NCBI GenBank assembly: GCA_021802585.1 | Contig: JAJZRQ010000015.1 | Coordinates: 1 to 39,688 of the forward strand | Direction: 5' to 3' | Origin: Chloroflexota bacterium | GTDB taxonomy: Bacteria; Chloroflexota; Limnocylindria; Limnocylindrales; CSP1-4 | Length of the DNA: 39,688 nt | Shown: positions 9,163-17,747 of the stretch, piece by piece | Layout of the letters: each line of letters starts with the position of its first letter | Position numbering within the stretch: position 1 is the first letter of the stretch | The notes under the pieces: model-generated | Databases searched by the model: none | What the model saw: the letters and a program-made list of their open reading frames with translations, nothing else | Told to the model about the DNA's origin: nothing | Translations under genes and position numbers: made by a program

Positions 9163-9507
9163 ATGGTTGACATCAAGCACGCGACCGATTCGACGTTCGA
9201 GGACCTCGTGCTCAAGGCCGAGCGCCCCGTCATCGTCGACTTCTGGGCCGCCTGGTGCGGGCCCTGCCGTCTCGTCGCGCCCGAGCTCGAGAAGCTCGCC
9301 CAGAAGTACGACGGCTTCGTCGACGTCGTGAAGGTCGACGTGGACGCGAACCCCGGCCTCTCGCACACCTTCAACATCATGAGCATCCCGACGATCGCGT
9401 TCTTCCCCGGCGAGGGGAAGCAGCCGATGGGCGTCCTCGGCTTCCAGCCCGCCGAGCAGCTCGAGGCGCGCTTCGGCCTCGCCCAGTACGCCAAGCCCGT
9501 CAACTAG
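9163..9507 (+). CDS. trxA: Thioredoxin
   Basis: VDFWAAWCGPCRLVAPELEKLAQKYDG (WCGPC), MSIPTIAFFPGEGK. Preceded by GGGAGAAAGGA ribosome-binding site. Confidence 0.96.
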   Translation: MVDIKHATDSTFEDLVLKAERPVIVDFWAAWCGPCRLVAPELEKLAQKYDGFVDVVKVDVDANPGLSHTFNIMSIPTIAFFPGEGKQPMGVLGFQPAEQLEARFGLAQYAKPVN

Positions 9508-9556
9508 GGGGGCGTCGAGGGCGGGACCTCCTCCCCCGCCCCGCCACGCGCCGCCA

Positions 9557-9592
9557 GTCCGCCCCGCCCGGGTCTGCCCGGGCGGGGCGGAC
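9557..9592 (+). terminator. Strong hairpin after thioredoxin, candidate terminator
   Basis: GTCCGCCCCGCCCGGG-TCTG-CCCGGGCGGGGCGGAC: perfect 16-bp stem with 4-nt loop, but no T-tract. Confidence 0.7.
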
Positions 9593-9669
9593 CGCGTCTG
9601 CGGGACAATGACGTCGGCGCCGTCCGCAACCGACGGCCGGCGCCGTCCGCCGACGCCACGGAGGCCGCG

Positions 9670-10710
9670 ATGCCCGACCTGCCCGCCTGGGAGTCGCTCC
9701 TGCGCGCGAACGCCGCCGCGTACGCGCGGGTGGCGATGGCGAACGTCGACCGCGAGTTCCCGAGCGACGTGTGGCAGCTCGTCCGCGGCCCCGGGGACCT
9801 CCCGCGGCGACCCCGCGAGCGGACGCCGGTCTTCTGGGGGAGCTTCGACTGGCACTCCTGCGTGGAGATGCACTGGCTCCTCGCGCGCCTCCTCTGCGTC
9901 GTTCCCGACGCGATCCCCGTGGCCGAGGTGCGGGCCCTCCTCGACCGCCAGCTCCGGCCGGGCCCCCTCGCCGCCGAGGCGGCCTTCATCGCCCACCCCG
10001 ACAATCGGAACCGCGAGCGCCCGTACGGGTGGGGTTGGGCCCTCGCCCTCGTCGCCGAGCTCGAGGCGTGGGACGACCCGGACGGCCGGCGATGGGCCGC
10101 GGCGGCCGCGCCGCTCGCGGATGCCGTGGCCGGCAACTTCCTCGACTGGCTGCCCCGGGCGACGTATCCCGTGCGCTACGGCGTCCACGGGAACTCGGCC
10201 TTCGGCCTCGGGCTCGCGCTCCCCTGGGCGACGACGCGGGCGGCCATCGGCGCCCCCGCGCTTCGCGATGCGATCGTCGCCGCTGCCCGCGGCTGGTTCG
10301 GCCGCGACGTCGACTATCCCGGCGGCTGGGAGCCGTCCGGATTCGACTTCCTCTCCCCGGCCCTCGTCGAGGCGGAGCTCATGAGCCGCCTCCTCGACCG
10401 CGGCGCGTTCGCCGCCTGGCTCGACGCGTTCCTCCCGGGGATCGCCGCCCGGCGACCCGCGGTCCTCTTCGAGCCGGCCGTCGTGTCGGACCCGACCGAC
10501 GGCCACATCGCCCACCTCCACGGGCTGAACCTCAGCCGGGCGTGGTGCTGGCGGCGGATCGCCGCCGCCCTCGGGCCCGATGACCCGCGCCGGCCGCCCG
10601 CGCTCGAGGCGGCCCGGCTCCACGCGGCGGCCGGCCTCCCGGTCGTCGTCGGCGACGACTACATGGTCGAGCACTGGCTCGCCGCGTACGCGGTGCTCCT
10701 CCTCACCTGA
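9670..10710 (+). CDS. DUF2891 domain-containing protein
   Basis: 346 aa: FWGSFDWHSCVEMHWLLARLLCVVP, YGWGWALALVAELEAW, HGNSAFGLGLALPWA, FDFLSPALVEAELMSRLL resemble the DUF2891 family. Confidence 0.85.
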   Translation: MPDLPAWESLLRANAAAYARVAMANVDREFPSDVWQLVRGPGDLPRRPRERTPVFWGSFDWHSCVEMHWLLARLLCVVPDAIPVAEVRALLDRQLRPGPLAAEAAFIAHPDNRNRERPYGWGWALALVAELEAWDDPDGRRWAAAAAPLADAVAGNFLDWLPRATYPVRYGVHGNSAFGLGLALPWATTRAAIGAPALRDAIVAAARGWFGRDVDYPGGWEPSGFDFLSPALVEAELMSRLLDRGAFAAWLDAFLPGIAARRPAVLFEPAVVSDPTDGHIAHLHGLNLSRAWCWRRIAAALGPDDPRRPPALEAARLHAAAGLPVVVGDDYMVEHWLAAYAVLLLT

Positions 10711-10726
10711 GCCCGGCGGCGCGTCG

Positions 10727-11203
10727 TCAGCCGAGGGCGCCGAGGATCGCCCGGAGGTCGGCCTCGTGGTCGGCGTAGTGGTCGAGGAGCTCCTCCTCGA
10801 AGTGGCGCCCGTAGACCGGGTGCTTCACCCAGCGCGACTCCGGGACCACGGTGAGGTAGCCGCGGAGCTCGCCCGGCAGCTCGCGCGCGCGCCGCCGGAC
10901 CTCCGCGACGGGGAACGCGGCCCATGCCGCGGCGAGCTCGTCGTTCACGGCGTCGCCGCGCGCCGCCCAGGCCGCCTCCATCGCCTCGTATGCCGCGCTC
11001 CGCTCGCCGACGGCGAGCTCGCGGGCGACGTCGAGCGCGTGGGACTGGTACGCGGCGAGGTGGGACACGAGCTCCCGCGCGGACCACCCGTGCGCAGCGG
11101 CGACGGGGGTCTCGAACCGGTCGTCGGGAACGTCGGTGAGGGCCTCGAACGGGCGCCATGCCTCCCGTTCGTCCTCGAGGAAGGAGAGGGCATCGAAGTA
11201 CAT
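10727..11203 (-). CDS. DinB / maleylpyruvate isomerase N-terminal-like family protein
   Basis: 158 aa: DVPDDRFETPVAAAHGWSARELVSHLAAYQSHALDVARELA..., LPGELRGYLTVVPESRWVKHPVYGRHFEEELLDHYADHEADLRAIL. Confidence 0.7.
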   Translation of the reverse strand: MYFDALSFLEDEREAWRPFEALTDVPDDRFETPVAAAHGWSARELVSHLAAYQSHALDVARELAVGERSAAYEAMEAAWAARGDAVNDELAAAWAAFPVAEVRRRARELPGELRGYLTVVPESRWVKHPVYGRHFEEELLDHYADHEADLRAILGALG

Positions 11204-11293
11204 GCGGTCATCGTAGCGGGCGGAGGTCGCGGGCGGATGCGCCGCCGAGCGGGCGGGGCGCGGGCGCCTGCCCGGTCCGGACGCACGGGCCGA

Positions 11294-11908
11294 TCAGCGG
11301 AAGGCGTCGATCGCCGCCTGCAGCTGGGCCTCCTCGATGTCGGCCGCGACGACGACCTGGACGACCGCGCCGTCGGCCGAGCCCCAGACGACGACGGCCT
11401 GCCGTGAGCTCCCGTTCACGACGTCGATCCGCCACGCCGGTCGGCCCGCGACCGTCAGCGTCGTCGCCCGCACGCCCTCCGTCCTCCGCGACGCGTCGGC
11501 GGCGCGACGGTACTCCTCGGCGAGGAGCGCCGGAGTGAGGCCGTCGGCCTCGAACGCCCCGAGCTGGATCCCGCCCCGGTCGCCGACCTCCCAGATGGCG
11601 CCCCCGAAGCGCATCTCGCGGACCCCGGCGTCGTTGAGAGAGCCGAGCGTCTCCTTCGCGCAGAAGCGGCCCGAATCCCGGCTCGCGGCGGCGCTCCCGT
11701 CGATCGTCGACGGGATCCGCGCCTCGAGCGTGGGGTAGGCACCCTTCATCTGCTGGCGGGCGGCCCCGGCGCATGACGCGGCCGGGTCGAACGAGGCCTC
11801 GGCCGCGGGGGCGCAGGTCGCGGCGAGGAGCGCCGCCCCGACCGCAAGCGCGGCCACGGCGACGCGGGCGCGGCCGCCACGAGGGCGGCGGGAGGCGGTC
11901 GTCGGCAT
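11294..11908 (-). CDS. Secreted hypothetical protein with signal peptide
   Basis: MPTTASRRPRGGRARVAVAALAVGAALLAATCAPAAEASFDPAASC...: basic N-terminus and hydrophobic core, then a soluble domain. ATG at 11906-11908. Confidence 0.7.
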   Translation of the reverse strand: MPTTASRRPRGGRARVAVAALAVGAALLAATCAPAAEASFDPAASCAGAARQQMKGAYPTLEARIPSTIDGSAAASRDSGRFCAKETLGSLNDAGVREMRFGGAIWEVGDRGGIQLGAFEADGLTPALLAEEYRRAADASRRTEGVRATTLTVAGRPAWRIDVVNGSSRQAVVVWGSADGAVVQVVVAADIEEAQLQAAIDAFR

Positions 11909-12277
11909 CGTCACGAGGGTACCCGGAACGGCGGCTCGGCGCCCCGCGCGCTGCGGCGGTGCGCAGACGCCATCGACCATCGGGTGCGGAGGCACCGGGA
12001 CCAGCCTCCCATTGCCCCCGTCCGTCGCCGGGCGTACGGTGCGGATGTCCGCCGTCGGCGCGGCTTCCGGGGTCAACCTGGGGCGTCGGCCACGGGACGG
12101 GACGGGAGACGCACGGTCGTCGAGGACGCCGCTCGCGGCGTCGAAGGGTGGGTCTCGCCGCTCCCGGCCACGAGCCGAGTAACCACGGTCCACCGGCCGC
12201 AGGCCCGGGTCGCGACGGCGGCGCAGGACTCATCGCCCACCGGGGCATCATCCCCGGCCGTGCCCGACCAGATCATC

Positions 12278-12307
12278 GACGGGGCGCCCGGCGCGGGGCG
12301 CCCCGTC
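12278..12307. terminator. Perfect 12-bp hairpin in the intergenic region downstream of the J-domain gene
   Basis: GACGGGGCGCCC-GGCGCG-GGGCGCCCCGTC. Position fits a terminator for the minus-strand gene ending at 12389. No T-tract. Confidence 0.45.
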
Positions 12308-12388
12308 CGCGTTCGGGAGTTTCGGCCCGCCGCCCGCGTTCGGGAGCCCGGGCCGCCGTCGGCCGGCAGGGGGGCCCGGCCCCCGCCG

Positions 12389-13090
12389 TCAGCCGGCCGG
12401 CGGCCCGCCGATCGACGCCGCCACGACGCGCGCGGCATCGAGGAGGTCCGGGTCCCGGGTGATCGCCCGCGCGAGCCAGCCGACGTACGACGGGTCGCGG
12501 GCCGCGATCTCGCCGAGGGTCTGGCCGTGGAACCGGCCGAACGTCACGGTCGTCTCCCGGGCCGCCTCGAGCGTCGGGAGCCGGCGGCGGTGGCGCCGAG
12601 CCCGGAGGCGCTCCGACGGCCCGGTCGGGTCGGACGCGCGCGGCGGCTCGACGGGCTCCGGTCGGGTCCGCGGTGGCCGGTGCCCGGGCGGGTGGTGGCG
12701 GTACCCGCCCCCGCTCGGCGTCGTCGTCGCATTCCGCGGCCGGTAGAGGTCCGTCGTGTCGAAGCGGGCGGTGAGGGGCCGCTCCCTCGGAGGCGGAGGG
12801 GGGCCGGACGGACGGGCACGATCCGCGTCCCCTGCGGCTCCGTCCCCCGCGCCCTGCCCGCCCGCGGGACGTCCCGGTACCCGCGGGCCGACGGGCGCGC
12901 CGGCGCCCCGCAGCTCGTTGTACGCGGCGTTGATCTCGGCCATCCGGCGCGTCGCGGACCGGCGCTCCGCGGGATCGGCAGCGAGGTCCGGGTGGTGCTC
13001 GCGGGCAAGGCGCCGCCAGGCGGCCTTGATCGTCGCGGCGCTCGCCCCGGGTGCGACGCCGAGCACGCTGTGGGGTTCGCGCCGGACCAT
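12389..13090 (-). CDS. J-domain (DnaJ-like) protein with a C-terminal DUF3820/exodeoxyribonuclease X C-terminal-like module
   Basis: N-term: HSVLGVAPGASAATIKAAWRRLAREHHPDLAADP (HPD), then a Pro/Arg-rich linker. C-term: TFGRFHGQTLGEIAARDPSYVGWLARAITRDPDLLDAARVV. Confidence 0.82.
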   Translation of the reverse strand: MVRREPHSVLGVAPGASAATIKAAWRRLAREHHPDLAADPAERRSATRRMAEINAAYNELRGAGAPVGPRVPGRPAGGQGAGDGAAGDADRARPSGPPPPPRERPLTARFDTTDLYRPRNATTTPSGGGYRHHPPGHRPPRTRPEPVEPPRASDPTGPSERLRARRHRRRLPTLEAARETTVTFGRFHGQTLGEIAARDPSYVGWLARAITRDPDLLDAARVVAASIGGPPAG

Positions 13091-13176
13091 CCGATCATCC
13101 TACGCGCTACGCTGCGGGCACGTCCCCGCGGCACTCACGGCGGCCGCGGCGGACGCCGACGCGCGGAGGCAGGACG

Positions 13177-13743
13177 ATGACGGACGACGAGCTGCGACAG
13201 CGCGGGGACCTCGAGCCAGCCCTCGGGACGTGGGAGGCGATCGATTCCCTCCGCGTCGTGCGCCAGTTCGCCCCGCGGCCGCTCGAGGTGTGGGCCGTGG
13301 AGCGGATCCTCAACGCCGGGCGGCGGGCCGGGAGCTCGAAGAACCGGCAGAGCTGGGCGTTCGTCGTCTGCCGCGATCGCCCTCACCTCGAGGCCCTCGC
13401 CGCCGTCGGCCCGTACGCGGGCCATCTCGCCGGCGCCACGGTCGTGGTCGCCCTCGTCACGCCCGACCCGGCGACGGCGGACGCTCCCCTGTCGATCATG
13501 TGGGACCTCGGCCGGGCGGCGGAGAACATGGTCCTCGCGGCGTGGGAGCTCGGGATCGGGAGCGTCCCCGCGACCGTCTACGACCACGGCCTCGCCCGCG
13601 AACTCCTCGGGTATCCGGCGGGCTGGCACTGCGAGTTCCTCCTCTCCTTCGGGTACCCGGCGGACCCGGCCGTCCTGACGGCGCCGAAGCGGGCCGGCGG
13701 TCGCCGGCCCCTCGCGGAGGTCGTCCACGAAGAGCGCTGGTAG
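13177..13743 (+). CDS. Nitroreductase family protein
   Basis: DSLRVVRQFAPRPLEVWAVERILNAGRRAGSSKNRQSWAFVVCRD, DLGRAAENMVLAAWELGIGSVPATVYD, LLSFGYPAD. Confidence 0.9.
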   Translation: MTDDELRQRGDLEPALGTWEAIDSLRVVRQFAPRPLEVWAVERILNAGRRAGSSKNRQSWAFVVCRDRPHLEALAAVGPYAGHLAGATVVVALVTPDPATADAPLSIMWDLGRAAENMVLAAWELGIGSVPATVYDHGLARELLGYPAGWHCEFLLSFGYPADPAVLTAPKRAGGRRPLAEVVHEERW

Positions 13744-13781
13744 GCCCCCGACGGTCGTGGAGCGGCCCTCCCTCCCCGCCG

Positions 13782-14870
13782 CTACTGCCAGCGGAAGAAG
13801 CGGGCGGAGACCGCGAACGAGGCGAGGAGCCAGCCCCCGAGGACGAGGACGTCCACGCCGAGCGGGACGAACGGCGTCCCGCCGACCATCACCTGCCGCA
13901 GCGCGTCGCCGAGGTACGTGAGGGGCATGAACGCCGCGACGCCCTGCAGGAACCCCGGCATCGCCTCGAGGGGGAAGAAGATCCCCGAGAGGAACATCAG
14001 GGGGAACTGGAGGATGCTCACCATCTGGCTCGCGGCGTCCTCCGTCGGGGCGAACGACGCGACGACGTAGCCGAGGGCGATGAACGCCAGCGCCCCGAGG
14101 ACGACGAACCCGAGGAAGACGAGCGGGCTGCCGAGGAGCGTGACCCCGAAGACGACCCGCGCGAGCCCGAGGATGACGGCGGCCTGGACGAGCGCCACGA
14201 GGAGCCGGGTCACGACGTTGCTGGCGATGAACGTCCGCCGCCGGACGGGCGTCGCCGAGATCCGCTTGAGGATGAGGTTCTGGCGCTGCTCGACGATCGG
14301 GATCGCGGCGAAGAGGCCGAGCTGCATGAGGGCCATCGCGAGGATGCTCGGCACGAAGTACGAGATCGCCGTGATCGCCTGGCGCTGGACCGACTCCGCC
14401 TGGAGCCGGAGCACCGGCGGCTTCCCGCTCGCCGCCTGGTTGAACGCCCCGACGAGGTTGGCGACGATGCCGGTGATCGTGGCCGACGTCTGGGCGCTCG
14501 AGGGATCGGTGTAGAGGCGGATCGCGAGGGTGCCGCCGGCCGTCCCCGCGACGGCCGCCCCGAAGCCGCGCGGCAGCACGAGGACCGCCCGGACCTCGCC
14601 GGCCTTCATCGCCGCGACGGCCTCGTCCTCGGCGGCGAACAGCACGGGATCGAGGACGGCATCGACGGAGGGGTCGGCGACGAGCGCCTCCGACGCGGGC
14701 GTCTGGTCGAGGTCCACCCAGCCGACCTTGTAGCGCGTGTCGCCGCCGGAGAAGATCGCCCCGAAGAGGAGCATGAACGTCACCGGGAAGGCGATCGTCC
14801 AGAAGAGCGCGGCGCGATCCCGCACGAAGCTCCGGAGGTTCGCGATCGTGAGTCGGGCGAACGTGCGCAT
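13782..14870 (-). CDS. ABC transporter permease (ABC-2 type)
   Basis: 362 aa: FVRDRAALFWTIAFPVTFMLLFGAIF, RQNLILKRISATPVRRRTFIASNVV, PLMFLSGIFFPLEAMPGFLQGVAAFMPLTYLGDALRQV. Confidence 0.92.
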   Translation of the reverse strand: MRTFARLTIANLRSFVRDRAALFWTIAFPVTFMLLFGAIFSGGDTRYKVGWVDLDQTPASEALVADPSVDAVLDPVLFAAEDEAVAAMKAGEVRAVLVLPRGFGAAVAGTAGGTLAIRLYTDPSSAQTSATITGIVANLVGAFNQAASGKPPVLRLQAESVQRQAITAISYFVPSILAMALMQLGLFAAIPIVEQRQNLILKRISATPVRRRTFIASNVVTRLLVALVQAAVILGLARVVFGVTLLGSPLVFLGFVVLGALAFIALGYVVASFAPTEDAASQMVSILQFPLMFLSGIFFPLEAMPGFLQGVAAFMPLTYLGDALRQVMVGGTPFVPLGVDVLVLGGWLLASFAVSARFFRWQ

Positions 14871-14895
14871 CGGCGGTCCCTCGCTCCTCGTAGGG

Positions 14896-15834
14896 TCAGT
14901 CGCGGATCGCGCGGCCGGTCAGGGCGAGGAAGACATCCTCGAGCGACGGGCTCCGGATCCCCAGCCCGCGCGGCTCCGCCGCGTGCTCCTCGGCGAGGGC
15001 GAGGAGGGCCCCGATCGTCGCCGCCACGTCGGCCGTGTAGAGGAGCGTCTCGCCATCCTCCTCGTGGGCGACCCGGCGGACCCCCGGCAGCGCCGCGAGG
15101 GCCGCGTCGTCGACGCCGGGGAGGCGCTCGAAGTGGACGGCGCGCTCGCGGAAGCGCCGGCTCACGAGCTCCTCGACCGTCCCCATCTCGAGGATCCGCC
15201 CGTGGTCCATGATCGCGAGGCGATCGCAGAGGACCTCCGCCTCCTCCATGTAGTGCGTCGTGAGGACGACGGTCCGGCCGCGGTCGCGGAGGCCGCGGAC
15301 GATCTCCCAGAGGCTCCGCCGGGCGGCCGGGTCCATCCCCGTCGTCGGCTCGTCGAGGAAGACGAGCTCGGGGTCGTTCACGAGGGCGAGCGCCACGGAG
15401 AGCCGCTGCCGCTGGCCCCCCGAGAGCTGCCGCGACTGGGCGTGGCGGCGCTCCGCCAGGCCCAGGAGGCGGACGACCTCGGCGGTCGGGAGGCTCCGGG
15501 GGTAGAAGCTCGCGAAGAGGTCGACGAGCTCGGTCACCGTGAGGCGGGGGTAGAGGGCCGCCGTCTGGAGCTGGACGCCGATCCGGGTCTTGAGCGCGTC
15601 CGCGTGATGCCGTACGTCGAGGCCGAGGACCGTCGCCTCGCCGCCGTCCGGGGCCCGGAGCCCCTCGAGGATCTCGATCGTCGTCGTCTTCCCGGCCCCA
15701 TTCGGGCCGAGGAGCCCGAACACCTCGCCGCGGCGGACCTCGAAGTCGATCCCGGCCACGGCCTCCACGTCGCCATAGCGCTTGCGGAGGCCGGAGACGC
15801 GAACGGCGAGTTCGCCGGTCGACGCGAGCGCCAT
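14896..15834 (-). CDS. ABC transporter ATP-binding protein
   Basis: Walker A GLLGPNGAGKTTTIEIL, signature LSGGQRQRLSVALALVNDPELVFLDEPTTGMDPAAR, HYMEEAEVLCDRLAIMDHG. Confidence 0.96.
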   Translation of the reverse strand: MALASTGELAVRVSGLRKRYGDVEAVAGIDFEVRRGEVFGLLGPNGAGKTTTIEILEGLRAPDGGEATVLGLDVRHHADALKTRIGVQLQTAALYPRLTVTELVDLFASFYPRSLPTAEVVRLLGLAERRHAQSRQLSGGQRQRLSVALALVNDPELVFLDEPTTGMDPAARRSLWEIVRGLRDRGRTVVLTTHYMEEAEVLCDRLAIMDHGRILEMGTVEELVSRRFRERAVHFERLPGVDDAALAALPGVRRVAHEEDGETLLYTADVAATIGALLALAEEHAAEPRGLGIRSPSLEDVFLALTGRAIRD

Positions 15835-15883
15835 GGCGGACTCCTCGACAGGGATCGATCGCTGGAGGTCGTGGACCCCGATC

Positions 15884-17191
15884 CTACCCGTCGGCCGGCT
15901 CGCGCGTCGCCGGCCCGCGGGTCGCGCGTCCCGCGGCCTCCTCGAGGTCGCCGTCGGCGTCGGCGTCGAGAGCTCCGGCCGCCCCGCGGGCCTCCGGCGC
16001 CGGGGCGCCCTCGGCGAGGTAGGCGGCGATGGCCGCCTCGAGGCCGACGTCGCGCCGCCGGCGCTCGGAGAGGAGCCACTTGTGCTCGAGGAGGTCGCAG
16101 TACGCCTGCAGGGGATCGCGCGCCGGCCCGATCGCAGGCACGAGGCGCGCGAGGGTCGGCTCGAGGACCTCGGCGCGCCAGCGCGCCGCCGCCTCCGCCA
16201 CCGAGACGCGGCGGCGCTCGTAGAACTCGAGCCAGGCCTGCCACTCGCGGAGGTCGTTGAGGAGGAGCCGGGCCTGCCCCTCGAGGGCGACGAGGCCGGT
16301 GCGACGCTGGAGCTCCCGGGCGTGGAAGTCGCGCCGCGTGACCGCGGCGCTCAGCCGGACCCGCCCGTCCACCCCCGGCTCGAGGTCGATCTCCCCGACG
16401 GCGAAGCCCAGGTCGTTGAGACGGCGGACGTGGGCCTGGATGGCGAAGCGGTCGCCCGGCTGGATCTCGACCTGCCGGAACAGCTCGTCCCAGAGCTCGA
16501 GGTACCGGGTCCGGACAGCCTCGGCCGCCTCGATCTGCTCGTCCATCGCCTCTGGATGGCCCTGGAACGCGGCGAGGTCGGCGAGGCCGAACGCCACGTT
16601 CTCCACGAGGACCTCGAGGTCGTGGGCCCGCTGGCCCTCAGAGAGGCGGCCGTGGACCTCGCTCGTCTCGGCGTCGACGAGGTAGGCCGCGAACGTGTCG
16701 CCGTCGCGCCGGAAGAGCGTGTTCGCAAGCGAGCAGTCGCCCCAGTAGACCCCCGCCCGGTGGAGCTCCACGAGGAGCCCGGCCATCGCGTCGAGGAGGC
16801 GGTCGCGGTAGCCGCCGGGGGCGAGCGGCACCCGCATGAGGAGGCGCCGGTACTGGAGCGAGTGGCGGAGGTACTCCGTGACGAGGATCCCTTCGTTGTC
16901 CGCGACGCGCTCCGCGATCCCGAGCGCCCGGACCGCGGGAAGCCCGGCATCCTCGAGGTGGCGGAGGACCTCGTACTCGCGGCGGGCGACGTCGAGGGGC
17001 TCGGCCTTCAGGGCATAGAGGGTCGCGCCGCCGACGACGAACCGGACGAGGTGCCGGGACGGACCGACGGGGAGCCGGCGGAGCACCGCCTGGTCGGCGC
17101 GCCAGGCGCCGAGCGGGAGCTCCCACGGGAGGTCGAGGAGCGGCTCGCTCGCCTCGCGGAGGCGGAGGTGCGGGAACTGCGGGCCGCTCAG
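15884..17191 (-). CDS. DUF4032 / LPS-kinase-like family protein
   Basis: LKAEPLDVARREYEVLRHLEDAGLPAVRALGIAER, LVELHRAGVYWGDCSLANTLFRRDGDTFAAYLVDAETSEVH (kinase-like HxxGxxxGDCSLxN). Start uncertain: a CTG at 17191 overlaps the upstream gene's TGA; the nearest downstream in-frame GTG I found is at 17086. Confidence 0.8.
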   Translation of the reverse strand: MSGPQFPHLRLREASEPLLDLPWELPLGAWRADQAVLRRLPVGPSRHLVRFVVGGATLYALKAEPLDVARREYEVLRHLEDAGLPAVRALGIAERVADNEGILVTEYLRHSLQYRRLLMRVPLAPGGYRDRLLDAMAGLLVELHRAGVYWGDCSLANTLFRRDGDTFAAYLVDAETSEVHGRLSEGQRAHDLEVLVENVAFGLADLAAFQGHPEAMDEQIEAAEAVRTRYLELWDELFRQVEIQPGDRFAIQAHVRRLNDLGFAVGEIDLEPGVDGRVRLSAAVTRRDFHARELQRRTGLVALEGQARLLLNDLREWQAWLEFYERRRVSVAEAAARWRAEVLEPTLARLVPAIGPARDPLQAYCDLLEHKWLLSERRRRDVGLEAAIAAYLAEGAPAPEARGAAGALDADADGDLEEAAGRATRGPATREPADG

Positions 17192-17631
17192 CGACGCTTC
17201 CGGAGGTACGTCGTGAGCGCGGCGTCGAAGCCGGCGGCCTCGAAGAGCCGGCGCGCGTCTGCCCGGTGGTGGCCGGCCGTCACCTCGACGAAGGCGCATC
17301 CCGCGTCGGCCGCGAGCCGGTCGACCTCCGCGAGGAGCGCCCGCCCGATTCCCCGCGAGCGCATCGCCGGGTCGACGACCATCGCGATGACCCGCGCCAG
17401 GTGGTCGTCGTGCTCGAAACGGGGCAGGAGGTGGACGGCGACGAACCCGAGGCGATCCTCGCCGCGCTCCGCGATCCGGACCGCGGAGCCGAGCTCCGCG
17501 AAGCGCTCGAGGCGCCGCACGACGTCGCTCGCCCCGGCCGGATACCCCTCGTCGGAGAGGAGCGCGGCGATCCACTCGGCGTCGGCGGGGCCCGCGTCGC
17601 GGAAGGTGAGTGCGGTGTCGCTCTCGATCAT
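17188..17631 (-). CDS. GNAT family N-acetyltransferase
   Basis: MIESDTALTFRDAGPADAEWIAALLSDEGYP..., VIAMVVDPAMRSRGIGRALLAEVDRLAADAGCAFVEVTAGHHRADARRLFEAAGF. Confidence 0.93.
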   Translation of the reverse strand: MIESDTALTFRDAGPADAEWIAALLSDEGYPAGASDVVRRLERFAELGSAVRIAERGEDRLGFVAVHLLPRFEHDDHLARVIAMVVDPAMRSRGIGRALLAEVDRLAADAGCAFVEVTAGHHRADARRLFEAAGFDAALTTYLRKRR

Positions 17632-17747
17632 GGACCGATGGTAGCCCACCCGCCCGCGCGGGATGGCCGGACGGGGCGGCACGCGGGGAGATCCAGGGGG
17701 ACGGGAGCGGCGTACGGGGATCATCGGAGCCCGCGGAGGAGAGATCC

